DNA of 64,000 nt from Ascarosepion bandense (lineage: Eukaryota > Mollusca > Cephalopoda > Sepiida > Sepiidae): the NCBI GenBank assembly GCA_037127315.1, contig JBBBDQ010000330.1, forward strand, positions 3,345,501 to 3,409,500, given 5' to 3'. Both the position numbers and the translations under genes were made by a program. This document shows, in pieces, positions 1 to 12,364 of the stretch. The notes beneath the pieces are model-generated. The model was not told the DNA's origin and made no database searches. It saw only the letters and a list, made by a program, of their open reading frames with translations. The first letter of the stretch is position 1, and every line of letters starts with the position of its first letter.

Positions 1-131
1 TCTTGGTGTTAACCTCTGTTATTTACACCTCTAGCGCTGGACATGCCAGCGCTAACTTCTCACAGTATGAAGAATACGGTTTTCCACCAAATTATCCCTC
101 TAAACTTAACGGAGAAGCAATAAAAGACAAG
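1..131 (+). CDS. LOX-A exon with His/Asn iron-ligand motif (5' end off window)
   Basis: From base 3 the frame reads LVLTSVIYTSSAGHASANF and then EEYGFPPNYP. This is the conserved lipoxygenase block after the substrate channel. The exon ends AAG followed by gtaaga at 132, phase 0. It aligns with LOX-B exon 9 (27125-27307). Confidence 0.93.
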
Positions 132-2310
132 GTAAGAAGTTGTTACATTTTCCAGGGTTTTATTGATATTATTTAAAAAGAAGTGTGGTTTTCAACTGGG
201 TATCCAGTTATCATAAAATAAGCTGTTGTTGTTTTTTAATAATTTTCCTTTAATCAACATGATAAAAGTCACTCAGACGCAATGGGTTGCTCATAGTAAA
301 TCGAAATTAAGAAGACATTATTGAAGAGGAAGGGCAATAAAAGAACAGGATTAAAAAAAAAAGACAACTGACAAAGATTAATGTTCCATTTAATTTTTGA
401 AAAACATAGTTGACAAAAAGCAAGAAACTAAGAGAATTACTCAGACAAAAAAAACTGATTTATTAACTGAATTACTTTTGTTATTTTTTTTTGGGGGGGG
501 GGGGGTTGGGGGGGGGCTTATAACCCCTTGTGGGCTATTTAAAGCCGAAATATATTTTGGCTTGAAAGGACAAGGAATATTTCATTAACAACTTTTTCAG
601 AATAACAATGTTTTTTCTAGATAAAAGTTCTACTGTTTAACCCACAGTTGTGAAATAGATTTATACCTTTCCCAACCGTATTCTCGTTAAATGAAGTAAA
701 TGTAATGAAACCACCTGAAATTGAAAAAAGCGAGAGAAACTGTTAGCGATAAACTTTTTGTCCACATGAAATTTATCAATATTGTTTATGTCGCGTGAGT
801 TTTTTGAGTTTAGCGAGGAACAGGAAAAGTTAGTCAATCTGAATAATGCCAACACACAGTGAAAGTTCTAAGTACAAGTAGAAACAATCTCACTTTATTA
901 TTACAAATTACGCAAAAGCTACAATAAATCCTTTTTTCTGTTCTCGCTACCTTGTAATAATAATACATGATATTATTATAAGGTTGGCAAGTAGTTTACA
1001 GGTTTGCTCGTCTTCTACATTAGTTAATTTAAAGCAAATTTGTTTCTCAAACACCCACAGAATCATTCACAAGTGATTTATACTACAACTATGTTGAACA
1101 GACCTTAGTTACAGGTTTCTTAGTTACAAGTTTTTGGAAGATAGCTCATATACTGGTCGGATTAGTATTTTAACAAGGCCAGTATGTTCAATCACTCGGT
1201 CACGATGACTTGTGACCGAAATAGTACAACTATGGTCGGCTTCAGAACAGTCTCGTCTTCTCATTTTCCGTCACGTGGCTTGGATCAAACTGTGGTGTGA
1301 CTTTCGGAAACTCCCAGACGGTGTGGCTCTCTAGAGCCGTCTCCCAGGTCGATACTGTCTAGCAATTACCTCCTTGATAAATTTAACATGATAGGGTTCG
1401 AACACAGATATTATGGTCACTAGCGATAATGTCCTAATCACTCTGCAACATGCAACCTTATAAAAATACATCAATATTGTCTTCTTAGTGTTTCTACAAA
1501 CCGCTTATTTTTCTCAATGGTTAACTTACTGAAGATTTAATGTTTTTCCTGCTGAGTAAGGCTTTAAGATTCTTTTTAATATTTGTATTGCCCAGATGTG
1601 CTCATGAATATACTAACAATATTATAAAAATTTTCCATCGAAAAGATTACTGAGGCCCTATAGTGACCGTCGTAAATAGTGTAAGCATACAACGCGACCC
1701 TTTCCCAACTTTCCGCCGATCGTCCAGGGAATGCCACCAAACCCTGTGAAAGACCCGCTGCGCGTACACCTGGAAACAATAGGCAAAACAAAACAACACA
1801 AAAAATGAGAACTTGAACCCTGTTTTCAATCATATAAAACCTGTTTTATATTATTAAAAACTAGGATCGAATTCTCATTCTTTTGCTCAGTCTGAATGGA
1901 TAGGTAAATGGCACTTAGGATAACATCTGATATGACGTTCCCATAGATAAGCTCTTTTCTCCTATGAACGTTTTTCTCATCCACACATCACAACGTTTGG
2001 ATCCCCGCCAAGAACAGAGCAGAACTCACCCCCTCGTTCCAAAGTATTATCGTTGATGCAAACCAGCAACCGGAAACTCTATGTCTGTTTTTATTATTAC
2101 TTGACTTAACATGCTTTTCGACTGCAATCAGCTTTTCTTTCATTTGATGAATGATTCCATTCAAATTGTGCCATATTGTAGAATGAGTGAATCGTTAATG
2201 TTTTCACTTGATTCTTTTTCTTTTTTTTTTTTTTTTTTTCTCTCGACCAACCCTGGGAACACTGTACTGCAATTTGATTGGCTCTAATATAAACGCCAAT
2301 GAAAACAATA

Positions 2311-2347
<37 letters not shown>

Positions 2348-5300
2348 CCCAGTCGCTCACCCATCATCACTTGTCTTCCATCGTAAATGGTGGTAACTTT
2401 ATATTCAGCCAATGGCACAACGTTTAGCTACTTTAATACTTTTAAACGATAAAAAGCTGAACTTAACTATTATTATTATTAGTAGTAGTATGACTAGTGG
2501 TACTATTATTACATAGTAGTAGTAGTAGTTTTTTTGTTTTTTGTATTTGTTTTTTCCATCCTCAGGAGGGTAGAAAATCATAAACAACTGTTCCGGTTTT
2601 GAATACAGTGCATTTTGTGGAATGGCAATAGTTTTCGTATATTAAACGGTAAATGTTTCTGTTCATTTTTTACAGAAACCCAAAACAGAGGCAGATATAA
2701 TGAAAGCACTTCCTGACAAATCAACGACTTTACAAATAATGACTGTAACGAATATACTTTGCCAGAGAAACACAAATCGACTTGGAGATTTTGAAACACA
2801 GTATATTTACGAAACTAAAGCCTTGTGTGCTGTAGACAAGTAAGATATTTTTTTCTTCACTGGAACTCTAATTAAGTTTTATTTACATACCTGAATTTAC
2901 GAAATTAAGGTGTTTTCTTTACCTTTCTTACACGTTATATCTTTTTTTTTTTTTTTACTAAATATGCATCGAATACAGGGCACCAGTGCTACACAAAGTA
3001 GAGAAGGACCACTCTATGAGTTTGTATGAGTGTAAGAGGTGGAAGCCGGGAATGCAGATATGTTAGGACATGTACAAATGATAACTACTGAAACTAGACT
3101 TGAAGAAGATGAGGTTGTAGCGATCGGAGAAGTTGTCCGGATTAAACTTCTTATTAATAGAATACGAAGGGAATGAAGATGATTCGTCTCAGTTTTAACC
3201 TTGTAGACACCCATGTTGAGGCATACAGTCTCAATACTTTAGGTATGGCTGCTATTGTTTCCTTGGCAAGTTGATTTTTAGTTTCATGCTCAACCTGATT
3301 TAAATGCAGGTTTCCTTCTTCTAGACTGTTTGCAAACAAAAACTAGAGAATCCAGCCTACATTTCTATGAACCCTTAGCTTGAGGAAGAAGAGATAAATT
3401 GGTACCAGTCCAAGAATATCTGTGCGAAAGTGTTAAGGAGTAAATAAACACCTCCGGAAACAAATGAACTAAGCAAGACGCCTTTCATACTGAACTCAGA
3501 AAGTTCAGTCTCAGAGTTCCATTTTAGCATGGTGGGGATCTCGGGTAAATATAGAGTTCAGTTTTAAACACAACCTTACCGGTCTTCTGCTTTTGGTCGG
3601 AAAGGAACCCAGACTAGGCTATGCCGGAGAGAAGTATCGTCAGAAAAGAGCCTGATTTAGCGTATGCGTGGTTTACGGGGAATTTTTGACCAAATGTACG
3701 CGCTCGGAATGCCTCACGGTAAAAATCAGCCTTGTTTCACATCCCGCCTCTCTGAAGCGGCTTGGGTAAATACTTAGTTCTGCTCGAACTCAAAACTGTC
3801 GGTCACTCTCTCTGTCTTCGGGTAGAAAATAAGTCAGGTTTCGATCTACAGACTGAGACTGGTATGAGAATGTTAGACAAATTCTCTTCGGGTAGAGTTT
3901 GACTCAATCGTAGCTCCGTCTACGGACAGACGCGGTTGAGAAGAGACATGCATAGTACCCGATCCCACGTATACGCGAGATGGATAAATTTTGACCTTTG
4001 GTCAGAGTGTACACGTTTGTGTTCCCGACGTTAAACCCCTCCTTGTATCACATCCCGTCTAAGAAGAATTTAGGGAAATATCCAGAGTTCCGCGAGAACT
4101 CGAAACTGTCTGTCAAGCTCTCTTTCTTTGGACAGAGTACGACTCAGTGGGGCTATGTCTACGGACGGAGACACGGCTGAAAAAAAAAACAGAAAATGCA
4201 AAGTGACCGATCATGCCATTGCGCTGGTCTGGGTAAATTTTGACCCTTACTCGAGTGTACTCGCTCGAGTTAAACCCGACTTTGTGTCACATCCCATCTC
4301 AGTGGGAAAAATTCAGGGAAATTTTCCAAAGTTACGCGAAAACTCGAAACTGTCTGTCAAGCTCTCTGTCTTCGGACAGAGAGCGACTCAATCGGGGCTA
4401 TCTCTACGGGCAAAAACTCGACTGAGAAAATGTGGAAGTTGGGGAATTTTTGGCCGAGTGTACGTGCTCGGAAATCCCACGCAGAATAACTGACTTTGTG
4501 TCGTTTCCCGCCCCCCAGTGGGGAGGACTTTGGTAATTACCCAGAATGTCGGGAGAGTTTTGAATAGTGTTAGTTAGATTCTCTTAGAGTTAATCGAGGC
4601 ATAATATTATAACGTTAAAAGCGAGTTATAACAGAAAGTGAACGTAACAGCCTCAGCTGGAATTTGGACTGGTCACGCCGATGCTTTTTCTCAAGCCGAT
4701 CACAGCTACGCGCATCGCCCGTTATATCGGAATTCAGTCAATTTGAGAGATTTTTCGTGTTACTGTTACTGATAGCGTTATGCTCTTTCAAACCATTATT
4801 TGTTTGTTTTTTTTACTACCCCATAGAAAGCAGTAAAGCTATTAAGACACAAGGGTTACAGGGCGTGGAAAAATTAGGAACAGAAACGTTAATAGTGAGC
4901 GGAAAGGGAAAAGAGTAATCAGGAGAACGGTAGGTAGCGATTGATGTTGCATTTAAGTTTTTACAGATTAAAGTTGGCTGGAATACATGGAACCAAACGG
5001 GAGTTCCACAGGTGAGAAGTGCGAAAAGTTAGCATGTAACTTACGGTTTCACCTAGTCAGCTCAACTGTAAATTGATGAGATCTCGACGCCTGTCTAGTA
5101 TTGCACTTAAATTCTTAAAATGTCTACGTACCATAGCGAAGATTTCATCCGAACAATTTCCGTTAAATTATTTATAGAAAAGACATATAACCTGACAGCG
5201 GTGGGAAAGGGACTGAAGCAGAGCCATCAGATCAGTACCAATAATATTTCTGATTCTTCTTTGGATCTTATCAAGGAGCTGAAATAGCAGGGGCACCAGA

Positions 5301-7204
5301 CCATATGTAGCAGCAATATTCTAAGCATGAACGAAGGGTAGGCATAGATATGTAGGATAGATTCTGGAGAGAAAAAATGTCTCGCACGACGCATGAACGT
5401 ACTTTCTTAGCAGCTGAATTAGCAATGGGTTCAATATAGTCTTTCCACCTCATATCAGCTGAGAATGTGGGTCCGAGAAGAGGTTAGCATCAGCCATGCT
5501 GACAGAAGGCAGCGAGGGTTCTTTCTGATGGTTAACGGATTGAAGTTTAGTTTTGGAGACAAGCCATCTTTTATCCCAGTTAACGACAGACTTGAGGTCG
5601 TTTTGGACATTGACTGTCATTTTGACCTATTCGGGATGATCAGCCTTACTATTGAGGCAGGAATAGTATCTGAGTTTGATCCTCATCAAAAGATCAAGAC
5701 ATTGAGATTTGTTTCAAAGTTAGTCATATTCAAAAATGCTTCGGAAGACATATATACAATATATAGTTCGGAACTTTTGAGAATAATAACGATTTTCCCT
5801 CATAGTTCGAGAAATTATGTCTTCTGTAAAAGTTGGCTGAGTTGAATAAATTATCAGTTTTCATCGGTAGCTGGATCTCACTTAGTAAAGATAAAATTCT
5901 ATCAAGTTGGACGAGATTTCTTAGAGATGGAAGACATTTACTTAGCTTAAAACAGCTATCTACTTAGAAATGGGAAACTTCTACTTAGGTTGTACGAGAC
6001 ATCCCCGTAGAGATGGTAAACATTTGCTTAGGTTAGACGAGGCAACCGCTTAGAAACGAAATACATTTAGTTTGAAATAGATATCTATGAATGAAAAGGT
6101 GGCAGATGCCTACTTAGGTTGGTCGAAACATCTCCTTAGAGTCAGGGGGGGTATATACTTAGTTTGGAACTGACATCTCCTTAGAAATAGAAGACATTTA
6201 CTAAAGTTGGATAAGACATCTACTTAAAGTCGAAAGACATCTAACAGAGTTGTGCGAGACATCTCCTTAGAGATGGAACACATCTACTTAGTTTAGAACA
6301 GGCATCACTTTACAAATGGAAGATATCTATTTAGTTTGGAACAGGTATAGTCTTAGAGATGGAAGACATACTTTAGAACAGATATATCTTTAGATATTGA
6401 AAACATCTAATTAGGTTGGAACAGACATCTCCTTAGAAATGGAAGACATTTACATAGTTTTGAAGAGACATCTCTTTAGAAAAGGAAGGTATTTACTTGG
6501 GCTGGAGGGGTACCTACTTACAGAATATGACATTGTTAAAAAATCGTTATATTTTTCTCCCTCTATTCGTCACTCTTCTCTTGTCTGCTTCTTAATAAAC
6601 TATTGTCTAATTGATTTAATTTCCCCCCCCCCCCACATTTGTTAAAAGAATCAAAGTGGTATTTTGAGGCCCAACGACTTGAACGTAGTCAAAAAATTTT
6701 GCGCACGGGGTAAATAGACGAAGAATTAGAAAACTATGCCTGCTACCTCTACAACCAGTTGACACGTTGCTACATGAAATAGCAAACTCCCGAGTTTGCA
6801 TCACGTTTTAAGGTAGAACTTTGATTCGAAATACTATAATTTTATTTGAAAGCCGATGAATACATCTGTTGAAAACTTTGTAATAATATACAGCATAAAA
6901 ATATACCAGTAAAAACATATAAATTGATGAATATGTTTAATGTCCTAAAAAGAAACGTTCATTTAAAAAACAAATAGTCGACTTCTCGATGATTAAGCAT
7001 GTAGAAAGAAAGGCTAAATATCTAATGACATAAAAAAAAAACACTTTGATTTTTATGTTATGGCTAATATTAATACTTTTTAACTTCAGATTCAGAGCGG
7101 ATCTTAAGGAAGCCTCCAAGATAATAAAGGAAAGGAACGCCAATCTTGACGTCCCATACGTGGTTTTAGATCCTGAAAATATTCCCAATTCCATCAGCAT
7201 CTGA
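1..7204 (+). CDS. Lipoxygenase A, 3' part of a spliced gene (three exons, C-terminus)
   Basis: Lipoxygenases are non-heme iron dioxygenases that add O2 to polyunsaturated fatty acids. Three exons at 1-131, 2676-2839 and 7090-7204 join in frame (phases 0 and 2) and end at TGA 7202-7204. The first carries the third iron-ligand motif GHASANF (His plus Asn four residues on; His550/Asn554 in human 5-LOX). The second holds LPDKSTTLQIM and LGDFE. The third ends IPNSISI, so the last residue is the isoleucine that coordinates iron through its carboxylate. Introns are 2544 and 4250 bp with GT-AG ends. AATAAA occurs at 7330-7335 and about 7402. Upstream exons lie left of the window. A convergent paralogue lies to the right. 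The subfamily (5-LOX-like, or the allene oxide synthase-linked type of invertebrates) cannot be told from this tail. Confidence 0.93.
132..2675 (+). other. LOX-A intron (GT-AG, 2544 bp)
   Basis: It holds a poly-G run near 494-517, a SINE-like segment (1190-1455), a (CT)n tract at 2312-2344 and a TTA/TAG-rich patch near 2467-2530. A minus-strand reading frame with a signal-peptide-like start lies at 1647-1829. No exon is recognisable. Confidence 0.85.
1190..1455 (-). mobile_element. Probable tRNA-derived SINE fragment
   Basis: On the minus strand, 1455-1386 reads like a degenerate tRNA. It has an A-box-like GCAGAGTGATTAGGACA and, after a tRNA-like spacing, a B-box-like GTTCGAACCC. The body towards 1190 is unlike anything else here. 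I infer a SINE head rather than a working tRNA, because the acceptor stem does not pair. Confidence 0.45.
2676..2839 (+). CDS. LOX-A penultimate exon
   Basis: The acceptor tttttacag ends at 2675. The frame opens KPKTEADIMKALPDKSTTL and continues to ETKALCAVD plus two bases of a Lys codon. The donor is gtaaga at 2840, phase 2. It matches LOX-B exon 10 at the same intron positions and phases. Confidence 0.92.
3660..4600 (+). repeat. Degenerate tandem repeat, units of roughly 210-300 bp
   Basis: Four successive units restart at about 3688, 3989, 4236 and 4447. Each opens with an AATTTTTGACC-like block. The common order is then a GAGTGTACG..CTCG block, a TTTGTGTCACATCCC block, GAACTCGAAACTGTC and a TCTTCGGACAGAG block. 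A further isolated unit lies at about 28180-28320. The reading frames here are by-products of the repeat. Confidence 0.7.
4830..5660 (-). mobile_element. LINE 3'-end fragment (reverse-transcriptase C-terminal region)
   Basis: On the minus strand the translation includes MRWKDYIEPIANSAAKKV and EYCCYIWSGAPA. These match the segment downstream of the RT palm seen in better shape at 14531-15316 (LKWNHYIESI, MEYCCHISSVAPA). The copy is frameshifted, 5'-truncated and lies in a LOX-A intron. Confidence 0.7.
5877..6515 (+). repeat. 43-bp minisatellite, about 15 degenerate units
   Basis: The unit is a degenerate form of GACATCTCCTTAGAAATGG followed by AAGACATTTACTTAGTTTGG. It repeats with many substitutions. 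It is intronic and has no coding potential. Confidence 0.7.
7090..7204 (+). CDS. LOX-A terminal exon ending in the iron-binding isoleucine
   Basis: The acceptor ttaacttcag ends at 7089. One base completes a Lys codon, and 37 codons follow, reading FRADLKEASKIIKERN and then VPYVVLDPENIPNSISI before TGA. A C-terminal Ile is nearly invariant in animal lipoxygenases and is the last iron ligand. Confidence 0.93.
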
Positions 7205-8650
7205 AAAAATAAATACGTCAGAGTAACTCTGTCTAAAACTTTATTTGTAATCAAAGCACAAACATTTTCAACTTACCTTTCAGAGAGTCATAAACATTAA
7301 GCAGCTTAACAAAGCAACGATATCTTTAAAATAAAATCATACTTAAAGAAAGCCAAAATAACTCAACCCTTCTAAAACATTTTGGAGTCAGATAAAATGA
7401 AAATAAATTTTATCAAACCAGGACGTACACAATGTATATGTTTTTGTTTTTGTTTTTCTTAAAATCTGATGATTTTCAATCATTTGACTTTTATTCGCAT
7501 CTATGACAAAATGGAGGCTGCCTGCTGCAGTATTTTTAAGAGGAGAAAATTGTCATGATATATGTTTGTTTTCAGCAAAATATTCCAGGACCATTTTTTA
7601 AGAAAAATTGTCAGAATTATGAGAATTGCAATACTACATCTGATATACAAAAATAAACAAGATAAATACTAAGATGCAAATCGACAAAAATATTTTAGCA
7701 GATTGTGGAGCATATTTTATTTGTTTTCTGGTTATTGCAGGGGGTGGGTATGCATTTTTATTGTGATTAAAAACAAGGTGGTTTTAAAATTATTTATTTT
7801 AAAAATATCAAAAACATTTAAAAAAAACATTTTTTTTTCAAATTTATGAAAATATAGATCATTTGGAAGGAAAACAACTCTTCTTCAATGCCAGCACTGT
7901 TTGATGATTGGAATTCAATGACTTAATTGAAAATTAACGCGAAGATAAATGAATGAAAACTTCTCGCAGAAATGAGATTTTATATGCAAAATCTTAGTAG
8001 ATATCTTATTTTACTTTTTTTAGTCTGTTTTCGATTATTTTTGTTTTTCTTATAATACTTAACTTTTTCGCCTTGCTTATTTGATGATTAATGACCACTT
8101 ATTTTTTTTTTTATCGCAAGTGTTCGTCTGTAATGTATGGAATATACCACGTAGATTCAAGTGACTCAGTTACTCTTAAATGCTGATAGAATTTGGGACG
8201 TAAACAGGTTCCAGATAAGTATAAGTGGGGTTCCTGTTCTTATTTCTTTCACTGATTATTTTACCAAGTTCTTTCAAATCGTTGCGGAATCTGAAAAAAA
8301 AAAGCAGAAATTAACAAATATCAATGATATAAAGAAACATGTAAAAAATAAATAAAGACAAAACAAGAAAGTTACTCTAAATTCCTATATAAAGCCTTGT
8401 CAATATTATTCATTTTGAAGTTTTATCTTAACTTTTGCTTTATGTTTACGCTTAGCCAAAAAATGAGATGTAGTGTATTTATTATTCAATTTTAAGCACT
8501 TTTTTCTCAGTCTTATTTTTCCTACTTACTTACACCTACTATTAGCAGAAGACGTGAAAACCTCGAAACTTCGAATTGACTAATTTTTTACGGTTTATTA
8601 ACCTTTTCTGTATTAAAGCCCAAAATATTTTGAATTGTGAGAATAAACTG
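7205..8650. other. Intergenic, no recognisable feature
   Basis: This is AT-rich sequence just downstream of the LOX-A stop, with candidate poly(A) signals at 7330 and 7402. I see no exon, RNA or element. Confidence 0.6.
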
Positions 8651-8654
8651 GAAA

Positions 8655-9060
8655 TCAAAAGCCAAGTTCGTCATTCAGTGGAATTTTGTGGCATTCACTT
8701 ACTCGCATATACCCTTCGGAAAGGTGTATCGATGAATCCCGTAACTATCGATTAAATAGACTGTGATCTATTGTTTTTGGAGGGCGACCAGTATAGGAGA
8801 AGAACAACGCTGAATATATTGTCCTGTCAGAGCATAAAACTTTGTACAGCTAATCAAATGATCATGGAGTCTGCAATTAATGTGATCCCGACTACAATAT
8901 TTTTCTTCTTTTTGCTATTGAATATTGAATTAACAGTTTTTGTCCTGTTTTTTAATTCATGGCGGGTGGAGAGATGCATTTCTACATTTCCAAGAGTATT
9001 TGCACGCAAATGAATGTAACGAATTCGAGTAGAATTCGAAATCTACAATCTCTCATTCCG
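8655..9060. mobile_element. Two opposed half-copies of SINE family S1
   Basis: 8655-8760 (+) has CATTCACTTACTCGCATATA and the following A-rich body. 8960-9060 (-) has the matching GAATTCG..ACATTCATTTGCGTGC block. Both match the body of the fuller S1 copies at 31306, 39596 and 57405. Confidence 0.55.
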
Positions 9061-9169
9061 AGTCATCATCCATTACAACACCGACATATCTACTGAAGTT
9101 TCCGATTCATTTTGGTTATTATATATTTTTGACAAATTTACTTGCTTATTATTAGATTACTTAACCTAT

Positions 9170-9540
9170 TTACGCCCAGTATAAAATTTGTTATTAATTT
9201 TAAAAATGGAAAAAAAAATCAGGTATTAATTATAGCTTTCGGAAAAAAAAACATATACTATAGGTTGCTAAAAAAAATATATTAATTTTAGATTTCTAAT
9301 CGAAATCCAGTATTCTTAAAAGTATTATATTTATTTTAGATTTCTAAAAGAAATCTGGTATTATAGCCTTCTAAAATAGTATATTAATCTTAACTTTCTA
9401 AAAACAAAAACGGTATTAGAAGCTTCTAAAAATATTACATTAATTAAACTTTCTTTAAAAAATTTGTTCTTATAGGTTTCTAAAAATGTTTTATTACTTA
9501 CAGCTTTGTAAAAAGAAAAAAAAGTGGTTTTATAGGCTTG
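9170..9540. repeat. AT-rich degenerate tandem repeat (about 60-65 bp units)
   Basis: Blocks of a TTCTAAAA-n-GTATTAATTTTA type recur six or seven times with strong divergence. There is no coding signal. Confidence 0.5.
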
Positions 9541-9884
9541 CGATAGGGTTTAACTTCAAATATATGTATTTTGGTATTGGCTTTAGGAATCTGTTAGAGC
9601 ATTATTAAGTTTTAACTTATACTAAGTTGAAATAACTCTTATCAACTAAAACTCGAGCAAGAAATGAAATTATTTATGACACAACGGAGATTTTCTACCA
9701 TAGTTTTTAAGGTAGGTACTCTTTAAACGATTCGTCGTCCACCCAAAGGAACAGTAAGATTGTAAATACACTTTATGCAGCTATCTGTAGACAACTATTT
9801 TTAAATGAATCAAAAATTCAAAAGTACAATTGCACCAAGTAATCTTTAACAGAAAAGAATAATATTATATATCTCTCACTTGTA

Positions 9885-10205
9885 AACGAGTCATATGACC
9901 CAACCCAGGTTTCTACCATCTGGTGTCTTCAGGCGACTTTTAATAACTGATTTTACCTTTTTTAAAGAACGCTCACGTAACGGGGATTTTTATAAACGTA
10001 TTAATAGAATCATCATCTATAAATACTGTAGTAATGTTCTGAAATTTTTGTAAAAAGAACAGTTTTTCATGCTTTAACACGTGCATGACGATGACATTAC
10101 AACATATAAAAAAAATTCCATTTGGGATAATTTTCACGTTCTAATGAACGCTAAGCAAATTATCAACCGTTATATTTAAAGCAGAAAATATTTATTGGCC
10201 CGACA
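9885..10205. mobile_element. PLE terminal repeat with degenerate hammerhead, then a PLE 3' tail
   Basis: 9890-9965 on the minus strand matches the family-D hammerhead repeat of 38.7 kb. It has CTGAAGA (9932-9926), ACCA/TGGT stem II and GAAA (9913-9910), but stem I is eroded. From 9993 the plus strand matches other PLE tails (25825 and 58860). It has a C-terminal NxxxxYxYCSNVLK-like coding end, then a conserved UTR with CATGCTTTAACACGTGCATG. Confidence 0.6.
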
Positions 10206-10209
10206 ACTA

Positions 10210-12360
10210 GGAGTTACACATACACACACAACAAAAAGAAAGAATTAACTCGAGTTAAAAATGTGACAACGATTTGGTTTATATATGCTTTGTTGTGTAC
10301 AGCGGTTTTGACCCATCCCACTTAAAATCAAACGACAAATTGTGGGCAGCTCGTGTTGATAGTAACTGAAATTTCTAAGTTCTGGTCTTCTGTGATCTTC
10401 TGATCTGCTCTTTTGATATCTCCTAAGTTTTTTTTTTTGTTTTTTGTTTTTTTGTTTTGTTTTTTTTTTATCTTCTGGACCGGTACAAGGTCTTGGTCAG
10501 GAGATATCGGCGAACTATATGAACTCCGGTAGAAGTAATGTTGGGAATCTCTGTGTGTCTCCAGGTTTCTTCTCTGTTCTTTGTTCTAAAATTTTCAGCT
10601 TATATAGAGTACTGCATCTGGCAGTGGTAGGCTTTGGCCAAGGTTTGTGTTTGGCCGAATTCTATTCTTTTTCTAAAAATCTATATTTTCAAAATACCTT
10701 TACTCAAATTTGGGGTTGCCCAGCCCCTTTTTGCGAGTGATCAAAGGAGTCAAGCAGACTTTTTTTTAACCCGATTCCCTTCACATCACATCTCATACTA
10801 CCGCTCCATATGGACGACGCTAATTTCTCTTTTCCTTCATCTTCTCAGCAGCTAACCTCAGCCTGCTTCCTGTAATTATCCAAACTTTCAAAATGGTCTA
10901 GCGAAAAGGGGTTTTCAGTCATCATTTTCTCTCATACTGTGATCTCTCTTAGCCAGATCATTCAAAAGAAAGAAAAAATATTATTTTTACTTTTCCTTAA
11001 AATTTTTTATCTTTTTTCTTCTTATGCATTTTGACGATCCATAGACCCACAGCCTGTTTGATCATGTTCACTTCAAAATAGTAATTAAATTTTTCGTATC
11101 AATTACATTCAAGAAAAACCAAATTAATGTCTGGACATCAAATTTTTCTCGACACGAATTGTAAGGAACGAATGCTTTAGACCGGCTTCTCTCCCCATAG
11201 AAGGTACTTCTCTTCTGGGTGGCTGATTCTAAACAGATGTATTTTTTCTGGTCCTTTTTATCCAGAGAAATCATATATGTTATTCTGTCGACCATTGGAG
11301 TTTCTTTATCAAAAACAAATGCTTCCTTCTACTTGACATCTTTTAGTATACTTTTAATGGTTCCTTTCTTATCAACGAGAAAGAAGAGATGTGGTAGTCT
11401 TGATTTTGATTGATCTTACTGAATTCAGTCTAATTATTTCTGGGTTTAATTCTCTTTCGAATTATTTAAAAATCTTTATTTCTTAATGCATTTCGTTTTT
11501 TAATTTTCTGCTCATCTTTCCAATCCATCTTCCTCAAATTTCAACAATAATCATCCAGTTTCGTCTTGTTTTTTTTTCTTTGTCTTTTAGTATTTTTCTT
11601 TTCTTTTTTGTTTGATCACTCTCCGACGATTCTCAGTGTCAGAAATAGATAAGTTTATAGCAAACTAGATAATGCCAAGAGTCAATACAAAATCACCAGA
11701 AAATATTATCATAAGAGACCACACGTTTTTTTTCTATCATTAAATATTAAAGTAAGAAAGAAACGTATGACAGTGAAATAGTCGGCGAGTAGAAACTCAG
11801 ATCATGTAGCCAACAAGGATAAAAGTAGGTCCAGTGGTGAACCGAAAAGATCAAATAATAACCAACTAATAACCAAAACCAAGTTGAACGACTACCAACG
11901 TACAATTTCCAATAGTAAAATGTATTTTTAATTGCTAAGTTCTTTCTGAAAAAATAGTAAGATATTTACTAAGTTCCGAAGGTCATAACAGTAAAAAAGA
12001 CACTAACAGGATCTACGAAGATTGGTTTAGTTTGGTACAAGACCAACAGTTTTTAAGCACGCGTTCAGAACAGAACACAATACAACAGCAAATTTGTGAG
12101 AAGTGCTTTCTAAGTATCGCGTTACAGTCTATCGCGTTAGACGCCTAAATATAAATATATACTTTTTTTAAAATGTTAGACACAAAATGTAAACAACAGA
12201 TTATACATTATAATTTCTTTGCTTACACAACTGAATTCCTTAAAAAACGTATCTTTACGGACTGTTTACCTAATTCGGGATATCACAAATACAATCTGTT
12301 AAACAAAAACGTTAGGATCTTCCATTCATTCTAAATCTAACAACTAGAGCGTCGTGGGGA
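10210..12360. other. Intergenic, mostly featureless
   Basis: AT-rich with T-rich runs near 10427-10470 and 11570-11610. Short reading frames at 11068-11413 on both strands resemble nothing I recognise. I searched the minus strand for the missing LOX-B terminal exon and did not find it. Confidence 0.5.
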
Positions 12361-12364
12361 AACA

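Larger units (their letters stand above)
2840..7089 (+). other. LOX-A last intron (GT-AG, 4250 bp)
   Basis: It carries a degenerate GC-richer tandem repeat (about 3660-4600), a minus-strand LINE tail (about 4830-5660) and a 43-bp minisatellite (5877-6515). A poly-C run lies near 6623. 2850-3650 and 6520-7089 show nothing recognisable. Confidence 0.85.

Noticed and set aside
12241..12300. Candidate LOX-B last exon (minus strand DIPN then stop)
   Set aside because: Only four residues fit. The upstream sequence does not resemble the lipoxygenase C-terminus and the terminal Ile is absent.
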